From NCBI GenBank assembly GCA_002862125.1, contig PHSP01000001.1, positions 372,001 through 436,000 of the forward strand: DNA of 64,000 nt, read 5' to 3'. The position numbers and the translations under genes were made by a program. This DNA comes from Methylobacter sp. KS41 (GTDB taxonomy: Bacteria; Pseudomonadota; Gammaproteobacteria; Methylococcales; Methylomonadaceae). Under the pieces are notes generated by a model. The model was not told the origin of the DNA. It ran no database searches and saw only the letters and a program-made list of their open reading frames with translations. Numbering within the stretch: the first letter of the stretch is position 1; every line of letters starts with the position of its first letter. Of this stretch, positions 8,642-15,932 are shown piece by piece.

Positions 8642-9427
8642 ATGAGCTCAACAGAAGAAAACCCCATGAAAAAAAACAACCTGCCGACAAGTAATTCCTT
8701 GGCATTGCCGGCGGATGGCGAGCATTTCTCATATTTGCAAACCCGTATACAAACGACGCAAACAAAACACCTGCAGGAAAACCGGATCATAAGCGGTTTT
8801 AAGCCGGGCGACTGGCTTGAATCCTACAAAATGCTGCGCACCCGGTGCTTGCAAATCATGGACGTCATGAATTGGAATACGCTAGCCATCACCAGTCCCG
8901 GCAAGAATACGGGCAATAGTCTCACCGCAGCCAATCTCGCTATCAGCATGGCCATGGAGTTGAATCGTAGCGTATTGCTGGTTGATTGCAATTTCCAGAA
9001 TCCCAGTATTTGCAAACTGTTCGGCATTGAGGCCGAAACCGGTCTCAGTGATTATTTGTTACACGATACGCCGATTAATGAGATGCTGATTAATCCGGAT
9101 ATAAACCGTCTGGTGATTTTGCCATCCGGCGAAGAAATCATTAATTCTACTGAAATGCTTCGTTCGCCCAAGATGATTCGCCTGGTAAATGAACTGAAAA
9201 ACCGTTATCCCTCGAGAATTATCATTTTTGACATGCCGCCCTTGCTGTCCCAGGCCGACGCGCTTGGCTTTTCGCCTTATGTGGATTGTGTTCTGCTGGT
9301 CATTGATGAAGGTCATACTAAAATCGATGAGCTGAAACAGGCTGCATCACTGCTAAAAGACCTTAATGTTTTGGGCACCGTGCTTAACAAAGCCAGTGAC
9401 AATAAAATCAAATACCAGGCCAACTAA
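8642..9427 (+). CDS. CpsD/CapB-type tyrosine-kinase homologue with a degenerate Walker A
   Basis: BY-kinase ATPases partner Wzz proteins and control polysaccharide export. The ATP-binding fold is recognisable: Walker A region TSPGKNTGNSLTAANLA, Walker A' LLVDCNFQNPS and Walker B IIIFDMPPLLSQADAL. The P-loop lysine expected before Ser is Asn92 (codon AAT at 8915-8917), so canonical ATP binding is doubtful. The usual C-terminal tyrosine cluster is absent; only one Tyr lies near the end. I chose the ATG at 8642 over the TTG at 8636. It is the last gene of the operon, and inverted-repeat sequence begins about 30 bp after its stop. It may be a regulatory pseudokinase or a decayed gene. Confidence 0.85.
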   Translation: MSSTEENPMKKNNLPTSNSLALPADGEHFSYLQTRIQTTQTKHLQENRIISGFKPGDWLESYKMLRTRCLQIMDVMNWNTLAITSPGKNTGNSLTAANLAISMAMELNRSVLLVDCNFQNPSICKLFGIEAETGLSDYLLHDTPINEMLINPDINRLVILPSGEEIINSTEMLRSPKMIRLVNELKNRYPSRIIIFDMPPLLSQADALGFSPYVDCVLLVIDEGHTKIDELKQAASLLKDLNVLGTVLNKASDNKIKYQAN

Positions 9428-9456
9428 CAACTCATTAATTTGCGCTTAGTTCTGCT

Positions 9457-9863
9457 TTGTCAGATTACGTGATCACTATTTTATAAGATCGTCATCCGGC
9501 ATGGATTACCGGCAGGCGTCGCGCCTGACGCCCTTCGGATTAATGCAAATCTGCTCCAGACAGATTTGTGCCGGACAAATCAGCCGATTTGCATTGACCC
9601 AAAGAGCAATGTACAAGGATATACATTGTGAATCCAGGCTCCATGGATGGAGTTAGGAACGCGCATGAAATAAGTTGAGCATCTGTAGGGGCGAATTCAT
9701 TCGCCTTGGGCGGATAAATCCGCCCCTACACGCTAACTGGATAACATTGCATTGGCGATTTTATTTCATGCACATACCTTACCGTCCCATGCGGCTACGC
9801 TCAGGACAGTCCATGGCGCTGGATACCCGCTTCCTGGCGGGTATGACGAGATTGCGCATAATC
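9457..9863 (+). repeat. Left arm of the inverted repeat enclosing apbE
   Basis: This roughly 400-bp non-coding arm matches the reverse complement of 11068-11374. Shared blocks in order are tttgtcagattac, tgatcactatttt, ccggcatggattacc, caggctccatggatgga, the family-A element, cttaccgtcccatgcggcta, gctggatacccg and attgcgcataatc. Relative to the right arm it has about 110 extra bases (9513-9630), themselves rich in short palindromes. The two arms bracket a 1.2 kb interior that carries only apbE. Confidence 0.8.
9653..9782. repeat. MITE-like element, family A, copy 2
   Basis: The ends are TTAGGAACGCGCATGAAATA and TTTCATGCACATACCTTA. The inner palindrome is tgtaggggcgaattcattcg...gcggataaatccgcccctaca. 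It lies inside the left arm of the apbE inverted repeat and is nearly identical to copy 3 in the right arm. The small frame that can be read through it is mirrored in the other arm and is a repeat artefact, not a gene. Confidence 0.75.
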
Positions 9864-10020
9864 TGTTGATACCAGCTAATCCACTGACTGTTGAGTTATT
9901 GCAATATCAATGAATGTAGGCCTGGTTTTAGCCCGATATGTCACCAAGGCATACCCTCAATCCTTAAGACCAACACGGATAAACAGACAAGATACTTCCG
10001 CGCCCGTTTCAATCAAGCCG

Positions 10021-10923
10021 TTACGCGTCATGACTGCTTTCTTCCTCCTTGTTTACCCCTTTTGCAAGCGAGCCGCCCGCTACTCCGCGCGCATCCATCC
10101 ATAAATGGGGCAAACCCATGGCTTCCAGCCAGGCGGGACCTTTATCCTCCTTGAGCATGGCGATAGTGGAAGCGCTGCCTGCTACCACGCAAAAATCCCC
10201 AATGACGCTAACCGAAGACAGGTATTGCACCGGCCAGCCGGTAATCGGATTAAGCACATGCCCGTAGCGGACGCCATCTATCATGATGCAACGCTCGTAG
10301 TCGCCGCTGCTGGCCAATGCGCCCTCATGCAACAGGAGTGTTTCAATTAACGCTTCCTTTTGACGTGGATGACGTATGCCAATCCGCCAGGGCCTTCCAT
10401 CCGGACGCGGACCAATTACTTTAATATCTCCGCCCAAATTAACCACGCCATGGCGAACGCCTGCATCCAGGCATAGCGCAGCCGCTTTATCGACGGCATA
10501 TTCCTTAACCACGCCGCCGAAATCAATCTCCATTCCCGGCATTGGGAACTCAAGCATCGGAGGTTTCCAACGCAGTTTATGCCAGCCGATTTTATCGAGC
10601 AGAATACGGATTTGCTCCTCATCCGGCAGTGCGCCCGACTTAAAATTCCAGGCCCGGCGCAAGATGCCGGAAGTAATATCGAACAAACCATCGCTTTGTT
10701 CATGGCAGGTTGCTGCGTAATTCAGTAAGCCCGCCGTTACTTCATCAACTATTATACTGCCGCCGAAGCTCGCCACGCGGTTGATCGCGGACAAAAAGCT
10801 GTCGCTGCGATAGCGCGTATAACGCGCTTCCAGATTATGGACGTCTGCAATTACGGCATCTGCAACCCGCTTGGCCTTTAAGCCGGTTTTAGTAAAAAGC
10901 TGGATTTCACAAGGCGACCCCAT
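10021..10923 (-). CDS. apbE: FAD:protein FMN transferase (ApbE family)
   Basis: ApbE enzymes are periplasmic or membrane-facing Mg-dependent transferases that attach FMN from FAD to Thr/Ser of target proteins. Family blocks are visible: MGSPCEIQL at the N-terminus, DVHNLEARYTRYRSDSFLS, the EMDFGG-like block MEIDFGGVVKEYAVDKAA and VNLGGDIKVIG, and the C-terminal NPITGWPV. No signal peptide is present. The open frame continues 18 codons upstream of the ATG to a TAA and encodes YYRYAFQA, which extends the family motif (FxAMGT), so a non-ATG upstream start is possible. ApbE of this type often neighbours DUF4266 and DUF3570 genes, which here lie 5 kb away. The gene is isolated between inverted repeat arms. 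Confidence 0.92.
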   Translation of the reverse strand: MGSPCEIQLFTKTGLKAKRVADAVIADVHNLEARYTRYRSDSFLSAINRVASFGGSIIVDEVTAGLLNYAATCHEQSDGLFDITSGILRRAWNFKSGALPDEEQIRILLDKIGWHKLRWKPPMLEFPMPGMEIDFGGVVKEYAVDKAAALCLDAGVRHGVVNLGGDIKVIGPRPDGRPWRIGIRHPRQKEALIETLLLHEGALASSGDYERCIMIDGVRYGHVLNPITGWPVQYLSSVSVIGDFCVVAGSASTIAMLKEDKGPAWLEAMGLPHLWMDARGVAGGSLAKGVNKEEESSHDA

Positions 10924-11067
10924 TGCCTGAAAAGCATAACGGTAATAATTTTTATTTTTCAGCTTAAAACTCGCTTAAGACCAAACACAAAATGATAAAG
11001 GGTGATGCCGGAACCTCATTAAAACACATTTCCCTGACTAATGAATAGCCTACCTCCACTTTGCGGG

Positions 11068-11374
11068 ATTATGCGCAATCTCTTCATACCCGCCAGGAAG
11101 CGGGTATCCAGTGCAATGGTCTGTCCTGAGCGTAGCCGCATGGGACGGTAAGGAATGTGCATGAAATAAAACCGCCAATGCAACGTTTTCCAGTCAGCGT
11201 GATCGGGCGGATTTATCCGCCCAGGGCGAATGAATTCGCCCCTACAGATGCTCAACTTATTTCATCACGTTCCTAAGCTCAATTCCATCCATGGAGCCTG
11301 AATTCGGGTAATCCATGCCGGAAAGACGGTCCTGGAAAATAGTGATCAGTAATCTGACAAACTGGAACCACCAT
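11068..11374 (-). repeat. Right arm of the inverted repeat enclosing apbE
   Basis: This is the inverted counterpart of 9457-9863 with high visible identity over about 300 bp. It includes family-A element copy 3 and lacks the roughly 110-bp insertion present in the left arm. It ends at gtttgtcagatta read on the minus strand. It lies immediately upstream of apbE, so the apbE promoter must be within 10924-11068 or in the arm itself. Confidence 0.8.
11149..11276. repeat. MITE-like element, family A, copy 3
   Basis: Inverted relative to copy 2 and closely similar to it. The ends are TAAGGAATGTGCATGAAATA and TATTTCATCACGTTCCTAA, with the inner palindrome gggcggatttatccgccc...gggcgaatgaattcgcccctaca. 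It lies within the right arm of the apbE inverted repeat. Confidence 0.75.
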
Positions 11375-11723
11375 AACATGAAAACTAAGCTGGACTTTTA
11401 TCAGTTAAGGGAAAACAGAATTTTCTTCGCATGGATGAATCGAAATAAAATCCATTGATTCCAGGCGACCAATAATTAATCTATGTTATTTAATTCATTA
11501 AACACATTAACTTATGTCATTTAACTCACTTATACCCAGCTCCTTAACAAGATATGCGTTATGTGATCACTTAATTACATGAAATATGGCGCTTTTTTTT
11601 GATGGCGTATTTATTGCTTTAAATTAATCGGTTGCATAAAGCGTTTTATTTTAGAAACAGAAAAGGCACTGAGGTTTACAGTCTTTATCTTTGTTTTCCA
11701 ATGACTTATGCTGAAAGCGCCAT

Positions 11724-11796
11724 GCCACACCCACCGCAAGGCGGGGCCGGAAAGTCACGGTTCTTGAAAAGAAAAATCAAGAAGGCCGGACCGCCT
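11724..11796 (+). ncRNA. Candidate c-di-GMP-I (GEMM-I) riboswitch, degenerate
   Basis: The features resemble the cyclic-di-GMP-I aptamer. They are a GNRA-capped hairpin (ccaccGCAAggcggg), then GGCCGGAAAGTCACGG, then a hairpin ttcttg/caagaa and the closing ggccggaccgcc. The better copies at 43.4 and 48.2 kb have the same order of elements. It lies 100 nt upstream of a VPLPA-CTERM gene, the same kind of target as the 48.2 kb copy. It deviates from the others (ACCGCC instead of GTTGCC), so the call is less certain. Overlapping gaaggc/gccttc pairing could form an alternative stem. Confidence 0.5.
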
Positions 11797-11894
11797 TCTT
11801 ACTGTAAGGAGTAGAACTACGGGATTGAGCTCTTCCACGCAAAGTTGGAAACATAACCGTAATTATCAAATAAAAATAAATTAGGATATAAAAT

Positions 11895-12950
11895 ATGAGC
11901 ATTTTAAAATTTTTCGCGGCCTCACTGACCGTTTTGTGCGCTCTAGCCGCATCGCCAACGGTATTTGCGCACGCCTCCTTCACCATAGGCGCTACAGCCG
12001 GAACCCCGGTTTGGCTAGGCGGCATCCCCGACGTTGGCGTGCAGTTCCCCAATACTGACCCAACTATTAATATACCTTCCATCGCCTTTGCCGGTGTTCA
12101 CGGCCCAACGGCCAGCAATAATCGCATCATTGAAACCGGAATGCTATCTACGTCACCCACCGATGCGCAGCTCGGCGGCTCGTTCAATGGCATAGCCACT
12201 AACTATAAAAACACTTTGTTAGGCCAGCTTGCTAATTACAATGTAACTCACGCTCCGCTGACAACCGCCGAATCGGTCTCGGTCCAGCAAGGTTCGATGC
12301 TTGGCGGGGCAGGCAGCATTTATAACGCCGCTACCAACACCTTCAATCAAGGCGATTTGTACATTAATCCTTATGCCGGCTCCAGCACTGCCGGACCAGC
12401 TACTGCGAATGGGGAATACAACCTTGTCCAAGGAACCGGAGCGCAATACCTCAATGTCTCTATCGCTGCCGATCATTATGCTGTCACCGGGAATTACCAG
12501 GCCGGCCTCAATGATCTGGCGTATTCCATCTATCAAGGCGTCGCCACAGGCCCTGGCCTGCAAGGCCTGACCCTGTTAGGCAGCGGCACGGCCAGCGCTC
12601 CGGGAGCTGAAATTGACTTTTCCATCGCCATGACCGGCAGCTACCTGAATGGACCCAGTTCAGGAGGTCAATTCACTCTGGTGGTTGGCGATGCCAGCCA
12701 GTCTACCGACAGCAGCCTGGCGAATTATATTGCCGCATCGAACTTCAATCCTTATATAAAAATCGGCTTCTGGGAAACCGGGGCCGGAAGCGCAAATACT
12801 CTGGCCGGATTACAAACTAACTTGAATATGATATACCACGAGCAAGGCATAAACCCATCCGCCGTGCCTTTACCTGGCGCTGTCTGGTTGTTCGGTAGCG
12901 CGATTGCCAGCTTCATCGGCTTAGGCCGCCATAAACAGACTGCCGCCTAA
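11895..12950 (+). CDS. VPLPA-CTERM sorting domain protein
   Basis: This 351-residue secreted protein has a signal peptide ending TVFA-HASF near residue 26. It has a Gly/Ser/Asn-rich extracellular body and a C-terminal sorting signal: VPLPGAVWLFGSA, a hydrophobic stretch (IASFIGLG), then the basic tail RHKQTAA. That tripartite tail is the substrate mark for the exosortase encoded at 2.4-4.0 kb. The body has no catalytic motif I recognise. A candidate c-di-GMP leader precedes it, and an 11-bp hairpin follows it. It is likely a surface or matrix protein, and the function of the ectodomain is unknown. Confidence 0.88.
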   Translation: MSILKFFAASLTVLCALAASPTVFAHASFTIGATAGTPVWLGGIPDVGVQFPNTDPTINIPSIAFAGVHGPTASNNRIIETGMLSTSPTDAQLGGSFNGIATNYKNTLLGQLANYNVTHAPLTTAESVSVQQGSMLGGAGSIYNAATNTFNQGDLYINPYAGSSTAGPATANGEYNLVQGTGAQYLNVSIAADHYAVTGNYQAGLNDLAYSIYQGVATGPGLQGLTLLGSGTASAPGAEIDFSIAMTGSYLNGPSSGGQFTLVVGDASQSTDSSLANYIAASNFNPYIKIGFWETGAGSANTLAGLQTNLNMIYHEQGINPSAVPLPGAVWLFGSAIASFIGLGRHKQTAA

Positions 12951-12990
12951 CCGGGATTTAAGTTTTTTGGAATCTCTCATCTGTGGAGAA

Positions 12991-13022
12991 CCTTGCTTTA
13001 ATCACGGACAGTTAAAGCAAGG
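12991..13022 (+). terminator. Perfect 11-bp hairpin after the VPLPA-CTERM gene
   Basis: CCTTGCTTTAA (12991-13001) pairs with TTAAAGCAAGG (13012-13022) around a 10-nt loop, 41 nt after the stop codon. There is no T-run on the plus strand, so it may be a processing or stability hairpin rather than a classical intrinsic terminator. The remaining gap up to 13293 shows no other feature. Confidence 0.5.
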
Positions 13023-13293
13023 GGCGTAAACAAATATCCGCCGGCAGGGAAGCCAAACCTTATTGATGTGTTGACTCGAAGCGCATTTTAAGAGTAGCCT
13101 TAGAGACTATGTCCAATATTTTTTGTTCATGAAGAACTTGCAAAATTACTGAAAAGCGCCCCTCGACAAGATCAGCTTTAACGTTAGATTTTTTTTTACT
13201 TTATAATTTTTTATTCCATTCTTGGTAAACAAGCCGGATCTTATACGCGCTTTTAGCAAGCATCTCTCATGCTAATACTTTTAAAAACCCAAT

Positions 13294-14874
13294 ATGTCTA
13301 AGAAACAAGCTTCCAGTACTGCGCAACCCAGCCTGAAACGTAGACGCCCCTCTCCCGCCCTATCCAAATTTTCGCTGTTTTTCACGGTAACGCTCAGCGG
13401 CGGCGCGGTAATGATTCTTGAGTTGCTCGGCACTCGCATCATTGCACCCTATTATGGAACCAGCCTTTACGTTTGGTCGTCGCTGATTTCCGTAACCATG
13501 ATTGCGCTGGCCTTGGGCTATTACTTGGGCGGTTTTCTGGCTGATCGCCACCCTAAGCTGCGTTTGGCGCATGTTTTCATGCTGGCTGCGCTGGCGACTG
13601 TTATGATCCCGTTTCTCAGCGGTCCCGTGATGCAACTAACCAACCCGCTCGGCATTCGCGGCGGCGCCTTTGTTAGCGCCTTGCTGTTGTTTACCATACC
13701 GTTGACAGCACTGGCAATGGCCGGACCATTTGTGATAAAACTGGCAACTCAAGACTTACAGGGAGTCGGCACGGCAGCCGGCTCTGTATATGCCGTCAGC
13801 ACCTTAGGCAGCGTAATCGCAACATTATTGCTGGGCTTCTATCTGTTGCCTGTGTTGGGAACGCGGGCGATAATCTTCTCCGTTAGCCTGATACTGCTGG
13901 CTTTGGCGGTTTTGTTAATGAGCCGGGATAAAAAAGGGTTTACCAGCCCGGCATCCGGTTTACCCCTATTGGTTACCGCTATTTCGGTAGGCATACTGAC
14001 AGCAAACGGCTATGCAAAAGCGGATCAGCTCCGGCATGGCTTCAAGGTAATACATGAAGAAGAAAGCGTTTATGGCTGGGTTCGGGTAGTTGACGATCAA
14101 AAACACAATGTTCGCTTACTGCTTTCAGATGCTTCTGTTTTGAGCGCGATATCGCTTGCAAACGGACAAACTTTGCTGGGTTACCAAGCAATCATCGGGT
14201 TATTGCCATTATTCCGTCCAGCCGCTCACGACGGATTACTAATAGGCTTGGGCGGCGGACACATCGCCCTTGATCTGAAAGCCAAAGGACTGGCTGTTGA
14301 TACGATAGAGATTGATCCTGCAGTAGCCGATGCATCGCTGAAATATTTCAACTTCAAACCCACCGGCGCTTTTATCATTGGCGACGCCCGTTACGAAACC
14401 AAAAAGCTGAATAAACATTATGACTTCATTATTCATGATTGCTTTACCGGCGGCTCGGAACCAACTCATTTACTAACGATTGAAATGTTGCGGCAATTAC
14501 GCGGTTTATTGAGCAATCAGGGTATTCTTGCTCTAAACTACGTGGGGTTTACCAAGGGTGAAGGCACTGAAGCGGTTGCGTCTGTTTACAAAACCCTTAA
14601 GGAAGCGCTGCCTAATATCCGGGTATTTATCACTGATAAATCCGAATTTACTGATTTTATCTTTCTGGCGTCAAATCAGGCGATAACGCTTAATGCTGAA
14701 AACCCTGATCAGCGCATTCAGTGGCTGCTGGATCACGAATATGCCTTGAGCGAAAGCGGCGGCATCGTTATTACTGATAACTTCAACCCCATGGAAAGTA
14801 TGCAGGTTCGCAAATCGGAAACTTACCGGAGAGTTTTCATGGAACGGATTACGCCTGAGTTGTTGCTGCTTTGA
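13294..14874 (+). CDS. Fused membrane / spermidine-synthase-like protein
   Basis: This 526-residue protein has an N-terminal membrane domain of about seven helices (residues about 28-215). A cytosolic spermidine-synthase-like methyltransferase fold follows (about 245-520). The nucleotide-binding motif GLGGGHIALDL is followed by the acidic IEIDPAV and IIGDARYE, then HDCFTGGSEPTHLLT. These match the polyamine aminopropyltransferase core. The membrane half carries the EMVGTR-like block ILELLGTRIIAPYYG typical of fused MFS/spermidine synthase proteins. The substrate is unknown. It stands between two VPLPA-CTERM genes on the same strand without obvious coupling. Confidence 0.88.
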   Translation: MSKKQASSTAQPSLKRRRPSPALSKFSLFFTVTLSGGAVMILELLGTRIIAPYYGTSLYVWSSLISVTMIALALGYYLGGFLADRHPKLRLAHVFMLAALATVMIPFLSGPVMQLTNPLGIRGGAFVSALLLFTIPLTALAMAGPFVIKLATQDLQGVGTAAGSVYAVSTLGSVIATLLLGFYLLPVLGTRAIIFSVSLILLALAVLLMSRDKKGFTSPASGLPLLVTAISVGILTANGYAKADQLRHGFKVIHEEESVYGWVRVVDDQKHNVRLLLSDASVLSAISLANGQTLLGYQAIIGLLPLFRPAAHDGLLIGLGGGHIALDLKAKGLAVDTIEIDPAVADASLKYFNFKPTGAFIIGDARYETKKLNKHYDFIIHDCFTGGSEPTHLLTIEMLRQLRGLLSNQGILALNYVGFTKGEGTEAVASVYKTLKEALPNIRVFITDKSEFTDFIFLASNQAITLNAENPDQRIQWLLDHEYALSESGGIVITDNFNPMESMQVRKSETYRRVFMERITPELLLL

Positions 14875-14930
14875 CAACATTACAAGGCATGGTGATTGCT
14901 TAGGTTACAGGCATGTTAATAAATCAAAGC

Positions 14931-14958
14931 TGCCCAAACTATTTCATGCATACTTCTA
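14931..14958. repeat. Solo end of a family-A element
   Basis: TGCCCAAACTATTTCATGCA followed by TACTTCTAA resembles the right end of family-A elements (GCTCAACTTATTTCATGCA...TTCCTAA). No matching left end is nearby. It lies immediately upstream of the ribosome-binding site of the next gene, so it forms part of that gene's leader. Confidence 0.4.
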
Positions 14959-14975
14959 ATGAAGGAGCCGTCATC

Positions 14976-15503
14976 ATGTTAAATTTAACAAAGACAATAG
15001 TCCTTTCCTTATTTCTATTCACAAACATTGCAAGCGCCGGTATAAGTGAGTCAAATAACGAAGATAGCCGCCCTTTTCAGCTTGAACCCCTGTCTGGTCA
15101 ACCAGCTTCACCGGAATCCGGAGCCCCGGATGGCGTCAAAGATGCGCCGCTGGTATCGTTTATTGACGGCTCTATAGTCACATCCACGCAGAACGCTACT
15201 TATTGGGATTTAACTTCGGACTTTGGAACTGATGCAAGCCTGTTGGCTTACCATAACTTTCAAAAAGGTTATAATTCCAGCGCGGGCCGGATCCCTGAGA
15301 CCGGAAGCAGTCAGCCAGCTGCTGTTACTGATTCGTCAACGCACATCCAAAATAATGCCGCCATGCTTCATGCGAATGATGTAAAACCGTCACGGCTTGC
15401 AAGTAATTCTGCTATGCAAGCGCCTTTGCCGGCGGCGGTTTGGTTTTTGCTCAGCTCATTAATTATTTTACTGTATGTTGGCCGATGCAAAAATGTCCTA
15501 TAA
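14976..15503 (+). CDS. Small VPLPA-CTERM-like protein
   Basis: This 175-residue protein has a signal peptide (MLNLTKTIVLSLFLFTNIASA) and a low-complexity polar body with no cysteine until the tail. The C-terminus is APLPAAVWFLL, then a hydrophobic stretch and RCKNVL, a slightly atypical VPLPA-CTERM tail (Ala for Val). The upstream in-frame start at 14913 would place 21 repeat-derived residues before the signal peptide. The ATG at 14976 has a good AAGGAG 8 nt upstream and is preferred. It is a probable exosortase substrate of unknown function. Confidence 0.75.
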   Translation: MLNLTKTIVLSLFLFTNIASAGISESNNEDSRPFQLEPLSGQPASPESGAPDGVKDAPLVSFIDGSIVTSTQNATYWDLTSDFGTDASLLAYHNFQKGYNSSAGRIPETGSSQPAAVTDSSTHIQNNAAMLHANDVKPSRLASNSAMQAPLPAAVWFLLSSLIILLYVGRCKNVL

Positions 15504-15932
15504 AACTGGTCCGGCCTGACTGCAATAACGCATTAATTCGAAAGCATCCTATGTTTGGTTTCTCTCAAAAATAACTCCCTTTATTCCTGCTTATCCGGTT
15601 GTTGCTCTTAAGGAGCCAGGGTATGCCATCTTGACATACCGGGTTAAAACCCGGCCTACAACCCCATTGATTTTACAACATATCAATGACCAAATGGATT
15701 AACTGGCATGAACAGATGAACCTTGCACCGTCCGTTCCGGCCCGGAAAGGCCGGCAACCGGATAAGCTCTTCGCGCCGGATTTTTTGTGGCTCAAAGCAA
15801 TTAAATCCGGGTTAAAGAGTGAACTTCAGGAGTTGAATTTTAAATGCCATACAGCCTATGACCGCGAGTTAGCAAACCAGAGCACAAGCTCGCCAAATAG
15901 TCAGCGCCTGTAAGCCAGCGTGAAATGAAAGC
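15504..15932. other. Intergenic region with no supported gene
   Basis: This 430-bp gap lies between convergent genes. It includes the palindromic accgggttaaaacccggcct (15639-15658) and ccggcccggaaaggccgg (15741-15760), either of which could help end transcription. A 75-codon frame at 15686-15913 has no ribosome-binding site and no recognisable motif, so I do not call it a gene. Confidence 0.5.

Noticed and set aside
15686-15913. 75-codon plus-strand frame as a small gene
   Set aside because: No ribosome-binding site, no motif, and it lies in a palindrome-rich gap between convergent genes.
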